Source: a virus. From it: 32,183 bases of DNA. Of this stretch, positions 30,481-32,183 are shown piece by piece (positions within the stretch are counted from its first letter, which is position 1; every line of letters begins with the position of its first letter). Location: positions 1-32,183 of IMG/VR virus record IMGVR_UViG_3300030012_000857; one strand, 5' to 3'. Made by a program: the position numbers and the translations under genes. The notes under the pieces were generated by a model that worked only from the letters and a program-made list of their open reading frames with translations, had not been told where the DNA came from and made no database searches.

Positions 30481-31293
30481 TTAATCTATTACAAAACCAG
30501 TATAATCATTTATGGCTTGACCTTTAGCATATAAGGCCACCACGCTATTGACTGGATCTAAAAACCTAAGATCCGTTTCATCACCTGGTACTACTTCACG
30601 CCCCAGGAATTTCTTGGGAAACTTAGATTTATCTCTAAAGACTGTTGCTAATCGCATCCCAGCCTGTAAAGCTTTTTCAATTTGTTTTTTATAGTGTAAT
30701 GACTGCACGCCTGAATAGCTGAAAGTTAGATCGTATATTTTATTATTAGGAATTTTTCTATTAGCAATCTTTGTATAGTCATAAAATACAACATCATATT
30801 TATTGTTTAGTGATACCATCTCTTTATAGAAATAATTTTCCCAGCGAATGTCGCTAGTACCATTTAATCTCACAACGAATTTGTATCCAGCTTTTGCAGC
30901 CTTTATACTTTCTCTTTCTATTTCATTATATAACTGCTTTAAAAATCTTTCTCTATGATCGATCCAATATAAAGTTTTTCTTATTCTAGATAATTCTACA
31001 CTAGAAAAACGGCCACGCCCCGCAGTGTATAAGCACGCCTTTTCACATTGTGCAATAACTGCATTAGGGCATAAATTATAAAAGCCAAGCGTATTTGCTG
31101 GGGCCAGGTATAAAATACCTGTTTTATATCCTTTCTTATTTCCTTTAATGGTTTTAGCGTCTAGATCGATAGATAATAATTTACTTGGATATTTATTAAA
31201 CATGTCTTTAAATGGTTTTCCTGTTCTATTATTTATCTTTTCTAGATCGTTTAATATACGTTGATTAAGTTTATTATATGATGGATATATCAT
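30481..31293 (-). CDS. GP88-family phage protein
   Basis: A 270-residue protein of the family named after gene 88 of mycobacteriophages. The hallmark segment is LAPANTLGFYNLCPNAVIAQ then CEKACLYTAGRGRFSSVELS, with C75, C83 and C87 close enough to bind a metal or iron-sulfur cluster, followed by a conserved R-K-T helix (RIRKTLYWIDHRERFLKQL). Later VRLNGTSDIRW and FYDYTKIANRKIPNN are typical. The function of the family is not established to my knowledge. Start at 31293 after GAAAGGAAATAGAATA. It is the largest gene of the small-gene operon and is usually an accessory gene in phages. Residues around 167-185 were copied into the small gene at 29950-30156. Confidence 0.85.
   Translation of the reverse strand: MIYPSYNKLNQRILNDLEKINNRTGKPFKDMFNKYPSKLLSIDLDAKTIKGNKKGYKTGILYLAPANTLGFYNLCPNAVIAQCEKACLYTAGRGRFSSVELSRIRKTLYWIDHRERFLKQLYNEIERESIKAAKAGYKFVVRLNGTSDIRWENYFYKEMVSLNNKYDVVFYDYTKIANRKIPNNKIYDLTFSYSGVQSLHYKKQIEKALQAGMRLATVFRDKSKFPKKFLGREVVPGDETDLRFLDPVNSVVALYAKGQAINDYTGFVID
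30743..30797. repeat. GP88 internal duplication, copy in the full-length gene
   Basis: Parent copy of the 55-base segment also found at 30074-30128; here it lies in the middle of the GP88-family gene. Confidence 0.85.
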
Positions 31294-31321
31294 TATTCTA
31301 TTTCCTTTCTATATTTCATTA

Positions 31322-31420
31322 TTAAAAGAATGTTATTATTGTTGCAGCATATGCAATTATAAACATAGTCATTATTATAGGTATAAATACATAGCAATAT
31401 AGCTTATCAAATAATTTCAT
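31322..31420 (-). CDS. Tiny membrane peptide, 32 aa
   Basis: A 32-residue frame with one membrane segment (FIPIIMTMFIIAYAATIITF) and a short charged start MKLFDKLY. It has the same GAAAGGAAATAAAACA leader as its neighbours, which supports translation. A small peptide acting on the host membrane or a membrane-bound enzyme is possible; not recognised. Confidence 0.6.
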   Translation of the reverse strand: MKLFDKLYCYVFIPIIMTMFIIAYAATIITFF

Positions 31421-31438
31421 TGTTTTATTTCCTTTCTA

Positions 31439-31612
31439 TTAAAAGTTTTCATTAATATAATTTAATACTACTCTATACCTTAGTATTTCCTTTAGTCCAT
31501 CGTGTTTGTTAAGACAATGGCTAATTCTTAAAGCTGCTTCAGGGTAATGGCGACTTAAAACCCTTAGCAATTTATAGTAATCTTTAAGTTTAATTGTTTT
31601 TTCTTTATCCAT
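31439..31612 (-). CDS. Hypothetical helical protein, 57 aa
   Basis: A 57-residue helical, basic protein (IKLKDYYKLLRVLSRHYPEA; HCLNKHDGLKEILRYRVVLN). First gene of the leftward small-gene operon; starts at 31612, with AGAAAGG upstream, about 24 bases from the expected transcription start of the promoter at 31643-31671. No family recognised. Confidence 0.65.
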   Translation of the reverse strand: MDKEKTIKLKDYYKLLRVLSRHYPEAALRISHCLNKHDGLKEILRYRVVLNYINENF

Positions 31613-31642
31613 GTTAAAACCTTTCTATTTATATTATTTATA

Positions 31643-31671
31643 TTGATATCATAATGCTATATTAATTGCAA
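31643..31671 (-). promoter_or_regulatory. Leftward promoter of the small-gene operon
   Basis: Read leftward, TTGCAA (31671-31666), a 17-bp spacer and TATCAA (31648-31643), with TG one base before the -10 (extended -10). It lies about 30 bases before the first ATG of the operon (31612). Confidence 0.55.
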
Positions 31672-31698
31672 GCATATAATTATTTATTTTTAATGCAT

Positions 31699-31740
31699 AT
31701 TCAAACTGGGGTTTTAATCTACATTCAAACTGGGGTTTTA
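31699..31740. repeat. Two 18-bp direct repeats (iteron-like)
   Basis: ATTCAAACTGGGGTTTTA occurs exactly at 31699-31716 and at 31723-31740, a period of 24 bp. The core CTGGGGTTTTA is found once more at 30239-30249 in a coding region, and a degenerate inverted copy of GGGGTTTTTA at 31869-31877. The repeats could bind the initiator-like protein or a regulator. Confidence 0.85.
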
Positions 31741-31973
31741 CTATAACAATATAATATATAACAATATATATATTTAATAAGAATAAAGAATATAAAGGCC
31801 TATAAAAAAAGCAGCAGCAAAAATAATACAATCATTAATGATATATATATCCAAAGAATAAATATTGTAAAAACCCCTGGCAAAATTCACATATAAAAAA
31901 AATTAAAGTAGCAATTTCGACCCCTTGGGGGGAGGGTGTCACTATATATGGCGATCCCAATCACACAATTTTT

Positions 31974-32015
31974 TTGCAATATTTTCATAAAGGTGTTATA
32001 GTATATTTTTATAAC
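31974..32015 (+). promoter_or_regulatory. Rightward promoter of the late operon with inverted repeat
   Basis: TTGCAA (31974-31979), a 17-bp spacer and TATAGT (31997-32002) with a TGT extended -10. An inverted repeat, GTTATA at 31995 and TATAAC ending at 32015, covers the -10. The ribosome-binding site GAGGAATGA follows and the ATG is at 32034. It should drive the whole late operon. Confidence 0.75.
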
Positions 32016-32033
32016 GAAATAGAGGAATGAAAT

Positions 32034-32183
32034 ATGGCAGGTCCTACACACAGCAATCGCAACTTCAAACTCATGAAACCGATCAATATGAACAATGGTG
32101 ATTACATCATTGAAGTATGGGATGGTAGTAATTGGAATGATGATACCAAAACAAGAGAAACAGTACCAGGTGCTATTGATATA
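32034..32183 (+). CDS. Small protein with SSB-like acidic C-terminal tip (5' part)
   Basis: The first 50 codons of the 94-residue protein that continues at base 100 (equivalent to base 1-99 here) and ends at 234. It starts MAGPTHSNRNFKLMKPINMN. GAGGAA lies about eight bases upstream of the ATG at 32034 and the late promoter 32 bases further. The gene is complete once the ends are joined; the break is an artefact of linearising a circle. Confidence 0.85.
   Translation, partial: MAGPTHSNRNFKLMKPINMNNGDYIIEVWDGSNWNDDTKTRETVPGAIDI
32085..32183. repeat. Terminal direct repeat, right copy
   Basis: Exact copy of bases 1-99, in the same direction; one copy should be removed to obtain the circular genome of about 32,084 bp. 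Confidence 0.95.

Larger units (their letters stand above)
31613..32033. other. 421-base noncoding control region, candidate origin
   Basis: Between the leftward small-gene operon and the rightward late operon, no convincing gene is present. It holds a promoter in each direction, two 18-bp direct repeats 24 bp apart, long AT-rich tracts (31741-31860) and, near 31921, the GC-rich CCCCTTGGGGGGAGGG. Repeats next to an AT-rich tract are the layout of a replication origin or a regulator-binding region. Function is inference. Confidence 0.55.

Noticed and set aside
31699-31740. CRISPR-like array
   Set aside because: Only two repeats with a six-base gap; too few and too short for a CRISPR array.
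31649-31831. 60-codon minus-strand frame in the control region
   Set aside because: It would cover both direct repeats and the promoter, has no ribosome-binding site, and its product is low-complexity Tyr/Ile/Phe-rich sequence.

Overview
This window looks like a complete, AT-rich genome of a small podovirus (a short-tailed phage with T7-like virion architecture), probably marine. The first 99 bases (1-99) are repeated exactly as the last 99 (32085-32183). This fits a circularly closed assembly of about 32,084 bp, and the first gene is cut by the linearisation point (start codon at 32034, stop at 234). The structural genes match T7-type parts in T7-like order, and many small accessory proteins (Lys-rich 30-90 aa proteins, the cysteine-rich 71-aa protein, the 50-aa basic protein) resemble families I associate with uncultured marine phages and pelagiphages. 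A relative of the HTVC010P-type pelagiphages is possible but unproven; the host cannot be read from the sequence.

Layout. (1) 32034 to 25158, rightward: one long late operon in which most genes overlap by 1-20 bases. It runs from a small protein with an SSB-like acidic C-terminus through small terminase, large terminase, a PD-(D/E)XK nuclease, a gp13/GNAT-like protein, a run of tiny basic proteins, portal, Bbp19-like protein and scaffold. After a 158-base structured leader come capsid, decoration protein, tail tubular proteins A and B, internal virion proteins (gp14-, gp15- and a two-gene gp16-like set) and a tail fibre with a propeller-like tip. A membrane/secreted cassette with two holin-like proteins closes it. 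The operon ends at a strong bidirectional terminator (25157-25190). (2) 25241-25654, leftward, and 25791-26489, rightward (metallophosphoesterase), diverge from back-to-back promoters. (3) 27916 to 26486, leftward: three small genes and an ERF-family annealing protein. (4) 28020-29317, rightward: a ribbon-helix-helix regulator, a DUF6378-like protein and a winged-helix replication-initiator-like protein. Modules 3 and 4 are driven by two divergent sigma70 promoters that occupy the same 45 bp. (5) 31612 to 29307, leftward: nine small, very AT-rich genes including a GP88-family protein, most preceded by nearly the same ribosome-binding leader. (6) 31613-32033: a 421-base noncoding region with two 18-bp direct repeats and promoters firing in both directions.

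How it works together. No RNA polymerase, DNA polymerase, primase, helicase, integrase or recognisable endolysin is visible. The phage therefore probably relies on host sigma70 polymerase (six candidate promoters are described, all with 17-bp spacers) and on the host replisome, recruited by its initiator-like protein and helped by the ERF annealing protein, the nuclease and perhaps the SSB-tip protein. The ribbon-helix-helix protein sits directly beside the overlapping promoters and is the best candidate for a switch between the replication and recombination transcripts.
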